Source: an uncultured Bacteroidota bacterium (lineage in GTDB: Bacteria; Bacteroidota; Bacteroidia; Chitinophagales; Chitinophagaceae). Taken from it: a stretch of DNA of 34,610 nt. Positions 26,391-34,610 of this stretch are shown here, piece after piece. The stretch is taken from the NCBI GenBank assembly GCA_903912405.1, contig CAIWHF010000235.1, positions 1 to 34,610 on the forward strand, written 5' to 3'. Each line of letters starts with the position of its first letter. Positions within the stretch are counted from its first letter, which is position 1. Both the position numbers and the translations under genes were made by a program. Below the pieces are notes generated by a model. The model saw nothing but the letters and a program-made list of their open reading frames with translations. It was not told where the DNA came from and ran no database searches.

Positions 26391-27132
26391 GTATTCTAAA
26401 CACCCTTTAATAAAAGCTATTAGAAGTATTACCAACAGTAAATACTTAGATGTAATAGGTGTAATAGTGGTTCTTGCCGGCGCCATTTCGCTTGGTTATC
26501 ATAAAACCACAGTAGATCTTCATCCTTATCACATCCCTTATGTATTGCCTTTAGGCATCTTTTCAATAATCAATACCTGCATTAGCATTTTGAGTACTAG
26601 AATGGTGACTAAGAAAAACAATTTGGGCAATCTTGTAACTACATTTAATACGGTGCTGAGCGGTGCTGTTGATTTTCTATTGGGAAATATTGCTGCAATC
26701 ATTACCTATCCCGTTTCTTTTCTTGCTAATTATTTTTGTTATCGCTCTTGGAAAATTAGCAAGGTATTACGAGAAATTGATTGGATATTTTATAGAAATA
26801 TAGCGCTGGGTTTTATAGTTTCTTTTTTGCTCAACTATATTGGCTTTAAAAAATTTAATCTATTCAGCAACGAATCTATAGATCTTTTAAAATATGTAAT
26901 AGTAGCTATACCTGCTGGTATTACCTTTGGTGCTACTTTCAATACAGCACGATTATATCCAGACAGTTGGTTGATGTGGCAGAGTTACAATTTATTCAAA
27001 CTAGTGCAAAACATATTGTTCAAAAACTATGCCAATATGTTTAAGTATATTTTCTATTTATTCAATTCCATTATTGGTTATATTACCTGGAAATCAGAAG
27101 AAAGTAAAGAGTTTAAACTCACCAATAAATAG
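26377..27132 (+). CDS. Second PnuC-family transporter (divergent subfamily)
   Basis: A polytopic membrane protein with about seven hydrophobic helices. [36 protein letters not shown] and the C-terminal [33 protein letters not shown] recall the longer PnuC proteins known from lactic acid bacteria, which belong to the same nicotinamide-riboside transporter family. It has little visible similarity to the 206-residue PnuC at 12229. The ATG at 26377 lies inside the end of glnS (14-base overlap), so the two are probably translated together. The substrate is unknown; nicotinamide riboside or another nucleoside-like compound is possible. The assignment rests on remembered sequence pattern. Confidence 0.7.
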   Translation: MDLIKYSKHPLIKAIRSITNSKYLDVIGVIVVLAGAISLGYHKTTVDLHPYHIPYVLPLGIFSIINTCISILSTRMVTKKNNLGNLVTTFNTVLSGAVDFLLGNIAAIITYPVSFLANYFCYRSWKISKVLREIDWIFYRNIALGFIVSFLLNYIGFKKFNLFSNESIDLLKYVIVAIPAGITFGATFNTARLYPDSWLMWQSYNLFKLVQNILFKNYANMFKYIFYLFNSIIGYITWKSEESKEFKLTNK

Positions 27133-27156
27133 CGCAATCCAAAAAGTTGCTGTAGC

Positions 27157-27330
27157 TTAATCTAAAAAATCGTCGCTAGGTTTTTGGCTTGCCAAAAAAT
27201 TATCTAAAATAGGTGCAAATTGAGGTGGAACTTTTTTAAGGATATATGCCTTTACGTTTTCCAGCGCTGCTTTAGCTTGTTCTGGCGTTAAGCCTGCATT
27301 AGCTTCTAATTCTTTAAGTAAATCGTTCAT
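27157..27330 (-). CDS. Small helical protein coupled to clpX (57 aa)
   Basis: Absent from the ORF track because it is shorter than 60 codons. It reads MNDLLKELEANAGLTPEQAK at the start and ends PSDDFLD. Helix, loop, helix, then KKVPPQFAPILDNFL gives an amphipathic pattern like the N-terminal half of DUF2267-type small proteins; that resemblance is weak. Its ATG is two bases after the clpX stop codon (TAA-TT-ATG), so it should be translated from the clpX mRNA. No known partner or function can be assigned. Position and clean codon pattern make it a credible gene. Confidence 0.72.
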   Translation of the reverse strand: MNDLLKELEANAGLTPEQAKAALENVKAYILKKVPPQFAPILDNFLASQKPSDDFLD

Positions 27331-27332
27331 AA

Positions 27333-28565
27333 TTAAACTGCTTTTTGAGATTGTAATTTTTCTACTTGTAATTTCTCTTTTGTATAGGCTAAGCTAAGAT
27401 GAAATGAAGTAACACCTTTTTCACTCGGCAATTCATACATGGCATCACGTAATATCATTTCACAAATGCTGCGCAAGCCTCTTCCGCCTAATTGAAACTC
27501 AATAGCCTTTTCTACCATAAAATCTAAGGCATCTTCATCTACGGTCAATTCAATTTTTTCTAGAGAAAATAATTTCTTGTACTGTTTGATCAATGCATTT
27601 TTAGGTTCGGTAAGGATACGTTTTAAAGATGTCTTATCGAGTGGGTTTAAATATGTAACAATAGGCAAACGACCTAAAAGCTCCGGTATTAAACCAAAAC
27701 TTCTCAAGTCTTGTGAATTTACGTATTGTAATAGATTAGCTCTATCCAAATCTTGCGTAGCTGTGATAGATCTATATCCAATTGCTGATGATTGCATTCT
27801 ACGAGCAATCATTTTATCGATACCCTCAAATGCACCGCCGCAAATAAATAAGATATGTTGGGTATTTATTTTTACCATTTTCTGATCGGGATGTTTACGG
27901 CCACCCTGAGGAGGCACCAATACTTCCGATCCCTCTAGTAATTTGAGCATTGCTTGTTGAACCCCTTCGCCACTAACATCTCTGGTAATAGAAGGGTTGT
28001 CGCTTTTTCTACCCACTTTGTCAATCTCATCGATATACACTATACCTTTCTCTGCTAAACTTATATCATAATTACACGCTTGTAATAAGCGCGATAAAAT
28101 ACTTTCTACATCTTCACCAACATAACCAGCTTCCGTGAAAACAGTAGCATCTGCAATAGCAAAAGGCACTTGCAATAATTTAGCTATGGTTTTAGCTAAT
28201 AAGGTTTTTCCCGTACCTGTTTCGCCCACCATGATGATATTAGACTTATCTATTTCTACTTCATCATCTTCCTGATTTAAGCGCTTATAATGATTGTAGA
28301 TAGCCACTGCCATGGTTTTCTTAGCGTCTTCTTGGCCAATAACATATTGATCTAAAAAAGCCTTTATTTCTTTCGGTTTATGCAAGGATAAAGCAGCTGG
28401 GGTAGCAGTAGCTGCTTTGCCCGAAACACCTGCATCTTGCAATAAAATATGTGCATTTTCTATACAGGCATCGCAGATCATTCCTTTAGCACCTGTAAAT
28501 AGGATATTAACTTCACTTTCAGCACGTTCGCAGAACGAACATTTTTTTTCAGTAGCCTTTGCCAT
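27333..28565 (-). CDS. clpX: ATP-dependent protease ATPase subunit ClpX
   Basis: AAA+ unfoldase that feeds tagged proteins to ClpP. The N-terminal zinc domain has Cys9, Cys12, Cys31 and Cys34 (CSFC, CDAC). The ATPase has Walker A GETGTGKT at 114-121, the segment VFTEAGYVGEDVESIL, Walker B IVYIDEIDKVGRK, then RDVSGEGVQQAMLKLLEG and the sensor block FQLGGRGLRSICE. The 410-residue length is standard. clpP is not upstream, where it often lies; the neighbour there is divergent priA. A 57-codon gene follows immediately. Confidence 0.97.
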   Translation of the reverse strand: MAKATEKKCSFCERAESEVNILFTGAKGMICDACIENAHILLQDAGVSGKAATATPAALSLHKPKEIKAFLDQYVIGQEDAKKTMAVAIYNHYKRLNQEDDEVEIDKSNIIMVGETGTGKTLLAKTIAKLLQVPFAIADATVFTEAGYVGEDVESILSRLLQACNYDISLAEKGIVYIDEIDKVGRKSDNPSITRDVSGEGVQQAMLKLLEGSEVLVPPQGGRKHPDQKMVKINTQHILFICGGAFEGIDKMIARRMQSSAIGYRSITATQDLDRANLLQYVNSQDLRSFGLIPELLGRLPIVTYLNPLDKTSLKRILTEPKNALIKQYKKLFSLEKIELTVDEDALDFMVEKAIEFQLGGRGLRSICEMILRDAMYELPSEKGVTSFHLSLAYTKEKLQVEKLQSQKAV

Positions 28566-28583
28566 TCAAAAATAATTAGTTGT

Positions 28584-28591
28584 CAAAGGTA
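28584..28591 (-). promoter_or_regulatory. Bacteroidota -7 box (TACCTTTG) for clpX
   Basis: An exact TAnnTTTG match on the minus strand, 18 bases before the clpX ATG. No clear -33 TTTG was seen. Confidence 0.5.
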
Positions 28592-28677
28592 CGCATTGAA
28601 AAGGAAGAAATGAGAAATCTACCCCTATAAAAAATTGCCTTAAAGTATAAAAGCTATCTAGTATCTTGCAGATAGAA

Positions 28678-31164
28678 ATGAATACTACTTTATTCGCTCA
28701 TACAACCGATACAGAAAATAGATTTGTAGAGGTGGTGGTGCCACTCAATCTACCGCAAACCCTCACCTATGGCATTCCACTAGAATGGCAAGGAAGTGTA
28801 TTGCCAGGCATGCGTGTAGAAGTAGCATTGGGAAGGAATAAATTGTATGCAGGACTAGTAGTTGCTGTTCATAATAATCAACCAACATCATATCAAGTAA
28901 AACCCATTCGCGCTATAATTGATGCTATTCCAATTATAAGTGAATTGCAATTAGCCTTTTGGTCGTGGGTATGCCAATATTATATTGCCAATCCAGGTGA
29001 AGTAATGCAGGTAGCGCTTCCAACACACTTAAAACTATCTGGGGAAGCCCTGTTTGAATTACAAAAATTTGACACAAGAATTAATTGGAGTGATGACGCT
29101 TTTATTGTTTTAGAAGCACTAGACCTAAAAGGTAAACTTAGTCTTAACACTATCAAACAATTAATTACTCCTAAAAAAGTAGCCATCACCCTTCAAGAGC
29201 TTTTGCATCATAATGCTATACGTATCATTGAAAAACTTGAAGAAACCTATAAACCTAAAACAGAAAGAATTGTAAAATTAAAGTCCGAATTTGTCTCGGA
29301 GCAAGGTCTTCATACCCTTTTAGATGCTTGTAAAAAAGCACCTAAACAAGAACAACTTGTGATGGCTTTTTATCAATTGTATAAAAAAGAAGCCGTTGTT
29401 ACCGTTAAAAATTTATTGGCTAGTACACAGACTACCAATGCACAATTAAATGCACTCATAGAAAAAGGATTTTTTTATACCGATGAAATAAAAGTAGATC
29501 GACTCGCATATATTAAAAATCCAGATGGCGTTAAAACTATTACCTTAACGGATGCACAACAAATTGGCCAACAGGAGCTTGAAAAAGTGCTCCAAAAACA
29601 AGAAGTGGTGTTGATAGAGGGTGTAACAGGAAGTGGAAAAACGTTACTTTATATAGAGCAAATAAAAAAAATAATACAAGAGGGCAAACAAGTATTACTC
29701 TTAGTTCCCGAAATAGCCTTAAGTACACAATTAGTGGCTCGATTATATCATTATTTTGGTGAAGAGCTGGGTGTTTACCATTCCAAATTTTCTAATAATG
29801 AGCGTGTGGAGATATGGAATAAAGTGAGCAGTCAGGCATACAAGTTAATAGTTGGTGCCCGCTCTGCCGTATGGCTTCCTTTTCAACAACTAGGCTTGGT
29901 TATTGTAGATGAAGAGCATGACGGATCTTATAAACAACAAGAACCAGCGCCACGATTTCATGGAAGAGATGCTGCCATTTATTTAGCGCAGCTTCATAAA
30001 GCCAAAGTAATATTAGGATCGGCAACGCCAAGCATGGAAAGTTTGTATAATGCGCATCAAAAAAAATATGGCTATGTACAATTAATGGAACGCTATCAAG
30101 GTTTGGCAATGCCTACAATAGAGATTGTAGATGCTCGTATGCTGCAACAAGCTTATGCTACAAATTCCTTAATTGCACCTGCACTTATTGAAAAAATAGC
30201 AGTAGCACTGTCGAATAAAAAACAAATTATTCTGTTTCAAAACAAACGGGGTTATGCTCCTTTTCAAGTATGTACTACCTGTGGGTGGGTACCCAAATGT
30301 AAATATTGTTCTGTATCGCTTACCTACCATAAGATAACAGATAAGATGCATTGTCATTATTGTGGAACAAAATCGAAAGTGATGCATCAATGCCCAGCTT
30401 GTGGAAGTGATCATATTATTAGTAAAAGTTTTGGAACAGAGCGAATAGAAGAAGATATAAAACAATTATTTCCAACAGCCACTATCGCCAGAATGGATAC
30501 CGATAGTATGAAAGGAAAAAATAACTTTTCCGATTTATTTAAAAAAATGGAGTTGCGCCAAATTGATATTTTAATTGGCACACAAATGGTAGTAAAAGGC
30601 TTAGACTTTGCTAATGTATCTTTGGTAGGTATTTTAAATGCCGACAATTTACTTACATGGCCAGATTTTAGAGTTAACGAAAGAGCTTTCCAATTAATGG
30701 AGCAGGTAAGTGGAAGAGCTGGAAGAAAAGAGCAACAAGGAGAAGTACTTATACAAGCCATACATATCGACCACCCCGTACTGCAATGGGTAAAAGATCA
30801 TAGTACACAGGCCTATTATGAGAATGAATTACAATTTAGAGAAGCATTTATATACCCTCCATTTTGTAGGATGATAAAAGTGATATGCAAGCATGCTGCA
30901 GAAGCGATGGCTCAACAAATGGGAGCACTTATGGCTGACGCTATTCAAACAAAAAAAATTGATTGTATATTGCAAGGACCAGCACCGGCGCTTATCAACA
31001 AAATCAACAATTTATATTATTACGAACTTTGGCTTAAATGCCCTAAAGACGCAAAAAAACTAGTCGATATCAAACAAGTATTGAAAGAACAAAAAAGAAG
31101 CATTCTGTCTATGAAAGCTTATAGTTCTGGAATAATTACTCTTGATGTGGACCCTCAAAACTAA
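28678..31164 (+). CDS. priA: Primosomal replication helicase PriA
   Basis: Superfamily 2 helicase that restarts stalled replication forks. It has the N-terminal 3'-DNA-binding domain (VVVPLNLPQTLTYG, ALGRNKLYAGLV), Walker A GVTGSGKT at residues 315-322, DEEHDGSYKQQ (II), GSATPSMES (III) and QVSGRAGRKEQQGEV (VI). The paired zinc-binding cysteines fall between the helicase lobes (CTTCGWVPKCKYC, HCHYCG, CPACGS). The track start at 28666 is TTG; the ATG four codons later gives MNTTLFAHTTDTENRFVEVVVPL and is preferred, making 828 residues. murB follows 7 bases after the stop. Confidence 0.96.
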   Translation: MNTTLFAHTTDTENRFVEVVVPLNLPQTLTYGIPLEWQGSVLPGMRVEVALGRNKLYAGLVVAVHNNQPTSYQVKPIRAIIDAIPIISELQLAFWSWVCQYYIANPGEVMQVALPTHLKLSGEALFELQKFDTRINWSDDAFIVLEALDLKGKLSLNTIKQLITPKKVAITLQELLHHNAIRIIEKLEETYKPKTERIVKLKSEFVSEQGLHTLLDACKKAPKQEQLVMAFYQLYKKEAVVTVKNLLASTQTTNAQLNALIEKGFFYTDEIKVDRLAYIKNPDGVKTITLTDAQQIGQQELEKVLQKQEVVLIEGVTGSGKTLLYIEQIKKIIQEGKQVLLLVPEIALSTQLVARLYHYFGEELGVYHSKFSNNERVEIWNKVSSQAYKLIVGARSAVWLPFQQLGLVIVDEEHDGSYKQQEPAPRFHGRDAAIYLAQLHKAKVILGSATPSMESLYNAHQKKYGYVQLMERYQGLAMPTIEIVDARMLQQAYATNSLIAPALIEKIAVALSNKKQIILFQNKRGYAPFQVCTTCGWVPKCKYCSVSLTYHKITDKMHCHYCGTKSKVMHQCPACGSDHIISKSFGTERIEEDIKQLFPTATIARMDTDSMKGKNNFSDLFKKMELRQIDILIGTQMVVKGLDFANVSLVGILNADNLLTWPDFRVNERAFQLMEQVSGRAGRKEQQGEVLIQAIHIDHPVLQWVKDHSTQAYYENELQFREAFIYPPFCRMIKVICKHAAEAMAQQMGALMADAIQTKKIDCILQGPAPALINKINNLYYYELWLKCPKDAKKLVDIKQVLKEQKRSILSMKAYSSGIITLDVDPQN

Positions 31165-31171
31165 GCTTACT

Positions 31172-32203
31172 ATGATAGTGCAACAAAATGTATCTATAAA
31201 ACACCTAAACACTTTTGGTATAGACTTCAAAGTAGATAACTACGTTATCATTGATTCGATGCAAGTACTAAAAACACTTAGTGAAGAAAAAAAGTTATTA
31301 AAACATAAAATACAAATAGGTGGTGGAAGCAATATTTTATGCGTTGAAGAGCAATTGCATGCTACACTTATTCACAATCAACTTAAAGGGAAAAAAGTAA
31401 TAAAAGAAACGGAAGCCCATGTATGGGTTGAAGTAATGGCTGGTGAAAAATGGCATGACTTTGTATTGTATGCCATTGAAAACAATTGGGGAGGCGTTGA
31501 AAATCTGTCTTTAATACCGGGCACAGTAGGTGCTGCACCCATTCAAAATATTGGAGCATATGGTGTAGAAGTTGGTTCATGCATAGAAGAAGTACGTGCA
31601 TGGAATTGGAATGATAAAGAACTCCTGAAATTTAAAAAAGAGGAATGCAAATTTGGATATAGAACCAGTATTTTTAAAGAAAAATGGAAACAAAAAATAC
31701 TTATTACTTCGGTGGTATTTAAATTAGATAAGCAACATCATTTTAATACTACCTATGGCGCCATTACACAAGAATTAGAGAAAATGGGTATTATTACCTT
31801 ATCCATTAAAGCGATATCGGATGCCGTTACTAGTATTAGAAAAAGTAAACTTCCCAATCCTGAGGAGTTGGGAAATGCGGGTAGCTTTTTTAAAAACCCT
31901 ACAATTAAAATTTCACATTTTAAAGAACTACAGAAAGAACATACGCTTATACCTTCATTCACATTAGATGCGCAACATGTAAAAGTGCCTGCAGGATGGC
32001 TTATAGAACAATGCCAATGGAAAGGTAAAAAATTAGGCTCTTGCGGCGTACACAAAGACCAAGCACTTGTGATTGTAAACTATGGAAAGGCTAGCGGACA
32101 AGATATTTACAAATTGTCCGAAGCCATCATACAAGACGTACAAAGAAAATTCAATATTGAATTAGAGAGAGAAGTCCAAATCCTAAGTAACAGTTTGCTC
32201 TAA
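31172..32203 (+). CDS. murB: UDP-N-acetylenolpyruvoylglucosamine reductase MurB
   Basis: FAD enzyme that reduces UDP-GlcNAc-enolpyruvate to UDP-MurNAc in cell wall synthesis. HLNTFGIDFKV starts the FAD domain. IGGGSNIL, LSLIPGTVGAAPIQNIGAYGVEV and FGYRTSIFKEKW are flavin and substrate motifs. KLPNPEELGNAGSFFKNP holds the catalytic serine and LEREVQILS the terminal catalytic Glu. The extra Tyr-loop region marks it as the type I enzyme, as in Escherichia coli. The track start at 31142 is a TTG inside priA; ATG at 31172 gives MIVQQNVSIKHLNTFG and is preferred, making 343 residues. Its 3' end overlaps the convergent kinase gene by 21 bases. Confidence 0.95.
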   Translation: MIVQQNVSIKHLNTFGIDFKVDNYVIIDSMQVLKTLSEEKKLLKHKIQIGGGSNILCVEEQLHATLIHNQLKGKKVIKETEAHVWVEVMAGEKWHDFVLYAIENNWGGVENLSLIPGTVGAAPIQNIGAYGVEVGSCIEEVRAWNWNDKELLKFKKEECKFGYRTSIFKEKWKQKILITSVVFKLDKQHHFNTTYGAITQELEKMGIITLSIKAISDAVTSIRKSKLPNPEELGNAGSFFKNPTIKISHFKELQKEHTLIPSFTLDAQHVKVPAGWLIEQCQWKGKKLGSCGVHKDQALVIVNYGKASGQDIYKLSEAIIQDVQRKFNIELEREVQILSNSLL

Positions 32204-34610
32204 AATAGGGAGCTTAATATAGAAATCGGTCCCTTCATTTTCAATGGACTCAAACCAGATGGAACCGTTCCAATATTCAACTATTCTTTTAGTCATTGCC
32301 AATCCAATACCACTACCAGAATTTTTAGTAGTGAAATGAGGTACAAAAACATCTGCTTTGATAGAAGGAGAAATACCTATTCCATTGTCTTTGACTTGAA
32401 TAACAGCTAGTTGATTTTGTATATAGAGATTTACAAAAATAAAACCTTGTTTCCCTTCAGGAATAGCCTGTACAGCATTTTGTAATAAATTACTAAATAC
32501 ACGCAGCATTTGACTTTTATCTGATCTAACTAAAATTTGATGATTAGGCAAAGATAACGATATGGATATGTTGCTTTCATTATTATAAATAGATATGCTA
32601 TTCTCTAAAATGGCATTTAAGCTAAAAGTTGCAACTTGCGGATCGGGTAATTTTGCAAAGTTAGAAAATTCACTAGCTATATAATTTAAATTATCAATTT
32701 GCTCAATTAAAGAATCGGTAACTTTTTTAGTAATGGATAAGATATTATCCTGTTTGTTATTAATTGCATTTTGCAAAAATTGCAAATTTAATCGCATTGG
32801 TGTTAGTGGGTTTTTGATTTCATGGGCAACCTGTTTTGCCATATCCTTCCAGGCATCTTCGCGTTCTGATTGTGCTAGTTGATGTGCACTTTCCTCTAAT
32901 TTTTTAATCATTTTATTATATTCACTAACCATTAAACCAATATCATCATCATAAGGCCATTCAAGTAGTTCGTTTTTTTGCAAATTAACTCTTTGAAATT
33001 GTTTAATAATCAAATTAAAACTTCTAGTTAATCCGTTGGTTACAATAAAAGCGAGCAACGTTGATAAAACAAATATAAAAGCATACAAATTTGTCATTGC
33101 AATTACCAAATAAGTAATTTGATAACGAATCTCTTTTTGAGAAGCATAAATGGGCATACTCATAAAGGCTATTATATTACCATTTTCATCAAACAAATTC
33201 ATATACGCCACCTTAAAATCAAGCAAACCAATATGTTCATCTAAGCACAAAATGGGTATATTATTTGATATTAAATAATTTAAAGGTGTTTTAGAAATTA
33301 TTGGGGCTAATAGTCCGTACTTAAATAAATCTACATTGGAAGATGAAAGCAATTTTCCATCTAATCCAAAAATATTGATATCTGCATGCGTATTTGGAAC
33401 ATTATTGTTTACAATATCTTGTAGGTTTAATCTTGCTATAACAGAAGAGTCTATGGAATTGATATGCTTTTCAAAAATTAATCGTTGTATTGGATCTTTG
33501 AACTTTTGTGCAGTAGACAATAAGGTATTTTTATTATTTTGCTCGAATCGAACAAATAGAAAAGATATAGTTAATACACCTAAAATTAAAAAGGAAATTA
33601 ATACAAGACTCAGCATCGCATAATGCGTCTTTTTTCTAAAATTGAACGTAATTAAATGGCGCTTATATTCTTTAAGCACAAATAAAGAAGCAAATAATCT
33701 ATATAAAATAATAGTAAGTATTATTATTACACTAATTCCAAACAAATAAGAAAATAAAACCACTCCATCAAGCCAGCTAATAGCATTTTGTACAATTACA
33801 AATTCTGAACGATTTGGTAAAAGATACCAATTCCATGATTTATTATTTCGTTGGAAAAATGAATACGGAGTTGAATACAATTTGGCATGTTTAGAAAATA
33901 ATGGAAACTGTACATCACTAGAATGGTATTTCAATTTGCCATGCTCATATTTAGCAAAAGCATAATCATCGTATTTCTTTAATGAGGAGAAACTATCAGT
34001 TGCAAGTAACGCTGGAAAAATTGATTGATTATCATAATTTCTTAAATAAAAATAAATTGTTTGTCTTACCTGTTTGTTACCTGGAAATGGTAAGATTAAT
34101 TTATACTCTAAACTCCCTGCTTCATTTTCTCTAAATAATAAATTACGATGCTTACTAGATTGCCAATCATAAGTATCTTGCTTGTTAAATGCGCCTTGAT
34201 TTTTGACTATTGCCTTTAAAAAGTTGTACTCGGTGTCTATGTGAACGACATAAGCATTATTCAAATTTGAAAAGTTAGATGCCTTTAAAAAATTACGTAA
34301 CGTAATATTTTGACAACTACTTTCTTTTGATTCTGAAAAAACAGAATCTAAAGAAAGTGTTTTTACAATTGGTTCCAAATATTTTTCTAAAATTGTATCT
34401 CTGCGTATTACAGATAATTCATTTGCGATGTTTATTTTATTTTTTTGTTCTCGTTTACTAGTAAAATATAAAAGCAAAAATGTAAACGATATACAAACAT
34501 AAAGTAGCCAAAAAATAGTGCTTAATTCTGATACATCCGTTGTAATTTTAATTTTCAAAAAATCCAGCAGTATATAAAATAATATAAACCAAATGCCAAG
34601 TAAAAATAAG
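32183..34610 (-). CDS. NtrY-like membrane sensor histidine kinase (5' end outside the window)
   Basis: Partial gene. The track start at 34558 is TTG, and the same frame stays open to the window edge, encoding another hydrophobic helix (FLLGIWFILFYILLDFL). The true start therefore lies beyond base 34610. Membrane helices are seen at about residues 13-33, 265-297, 312-338 and 484-512 (track numbering), with a large extracytoplasmic region between. A HAMP linker follows, then the phosphoacceptor domain with His579 in QVAHEIKNPLTPMRL and an ATPase domain (NLLQNAVQAI, DNGIGI, GSGIGLAMTKRIVE). HEIKNPLTP is the NtrY-type motif. The cognate regulator is not in the window; an NtrX-like protein upstream, outside it, is a reasonable guess. 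Confidence 0.92.
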   Translation of the reverse strand, partial: LFLLGIWFILFYILLDFLKIKITTDVSELSTIFWLLYVCISFTFLLLYFTSKREQKNKINIANELSVIRRDTILEKYLEPIVKTLSLDSVFSESKESSCQNITLRNFLKASNFSNLNNAYVVHIDTEYNFLKAIVKNQGAFNKQDTYDWQSSKHRNLLFRENEAGSLEYKLILPFPGNKQVRQTIYFYLRNYDNQSIFPALLATDSFSSLKKYDDYAFAKYEHGKLKYHSSDVQFPLFSKHAKLYSTPYSFFQRNNKSWNWYLLPNRSEFVIVQNAISWLDGVVLFSYLFGISVIIILTIILYRLFASLFVLKEYKRHLITFNFRKKTHYAMLSLVLISFLILGVLTISFLFVRFEQNNKNTLLSTAQKFKDPIQRLIFEKHINSIDSSVIARLNLQDIVNNNVPNTHADINIFGLDGKLLSSSNVDLFKYGLLAPIISKTPLNYLISNNIPILCLDEHIGLLDFKVAYMNLFDENGNIIAFMSMPIYASQKEIRYQITYLVIAMTNLYAFIFVLSTLLAFIVTNGLTRSFNLIIKQFQRVNLQKNELLEWPYDDDIGLMVSEYNKMIKKLEESAHQLAQSEREDAWKDMAKQVAHEIKNPLTPMRLNLQFLQNAINNKQDNILSITKKVTDSLIEQIDNLNYIASEFSNFAKLPDPQVATFSLNAILENSISIYNNESNISISLSLPNHQILVRSDKSQMLRVFSNLLQNAVQAIPEGKQGFIFVNLYIQNQLAVIQVKDNGIGISPSIKADVFVPHFTTKNSGSGIGLAMTKRIVEYWNGSIWFESIENEGTDFYIKLPILEQTVT

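Noticed and set aside
30411-30761. 116-codon minus-strand frame inside priA
   Set aside because: Antisense to conserved helicase motifs, with no family resemblance.
31142-31171. TTG start of murB inside priA
   Set aside because: The added residues do not fit MurB; ATG at 31172 gives the usual N-terminus.

Overview
The window is ordinary chromosomal DNA from a gliding-lineage member of the Bacteroidota, most likely Chitinophagales or a near relative. Signs of this are a gldH gliding lipoprotein gene, a NtrY-like kinase with a large extracytoplasmic part, a BatB/BatC-type VWA-TPR protein, a glutaminyl-tRNA synthetase, and repeated TAnnTTTG boxes (the Bacteroidota -7 promoter element) just upstream of gene starts. 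The DNA is AT-rich and tightly packed. I see no rRNA, tRNA, CRISPR array, insertion sequence, phage or plasmid gene. The content is mostly housekeeping, with a few unusual local arrangements.

Layout. 1-4597 (+): M3 oligoendopeptidase, a YciO-family protein and NAD-dependent DNA ligase. 4600-6904 (-): amidohydrolase and an RluB-type pseudouridine synthase with a long lysine-rich N-terminal extension. 7003-7581 (+): RNase HII. 7582-9941 (-): yicC, gldH and a histidine kinase, read from the best promoter in the window (TTTG-N19-TACCTTTG). 10108-12849 (+): an EnvC-like degenerate M23 protein, a YceI lipoprotein, a perfect-palindrome terminator, then pnuC. 12846-14416 (-): adk and obgE, overlapping by one base. 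14417-14803: a 387-base gap with a terminator, an AT-rich tract and two DnaA-box-like 9-mers. 14804-16516 (-): a fused BatB-BatC protein. 16687-20560 (+): UvrD/PcrA helicase and gpmI. 20557-23403 (-): a compact five-gene run of flavin reductase, dtd, tadA, Rieske protein and S66 LD-carboxypeptidase. 23492-27132 (+): kbl, glnS and a second, different PnuC-family transporter. 27157-28565 (-): clpX followed two bases later by a 57-codon gene missing from the ORF track. 28678-32203 (+): priA and murB. 32183-34610 (-): a NtrY-like sensor kinase whose reading frame runs off the right edge.

The genes cover DNA replication and repair (ligA, rnhB, uvrD, priA), RNA and ribosome maturation (rluB, yicC, obgE, tadA), aminoacyl-tRNA supply and proofreading (glnS, dtd), cell wall building and recycling (murB, EnvC-like, LD-carboxypeptidase), proteolysis (clpX, pepF) and NAD-precursor uptake (two PnuC-type proteins). 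I did not find a clearly new multi-gene system. The best second looks are the BatB-BatC fusion with a retained internal signal sequence, the hidden small gene after clpX, the 14.4-14.8 kb gap, the near-absence of DNA between convergent genes, and the second PnuC-like protein. Several ORF-track starts are TTG or upstream artefacts and are corrected here.
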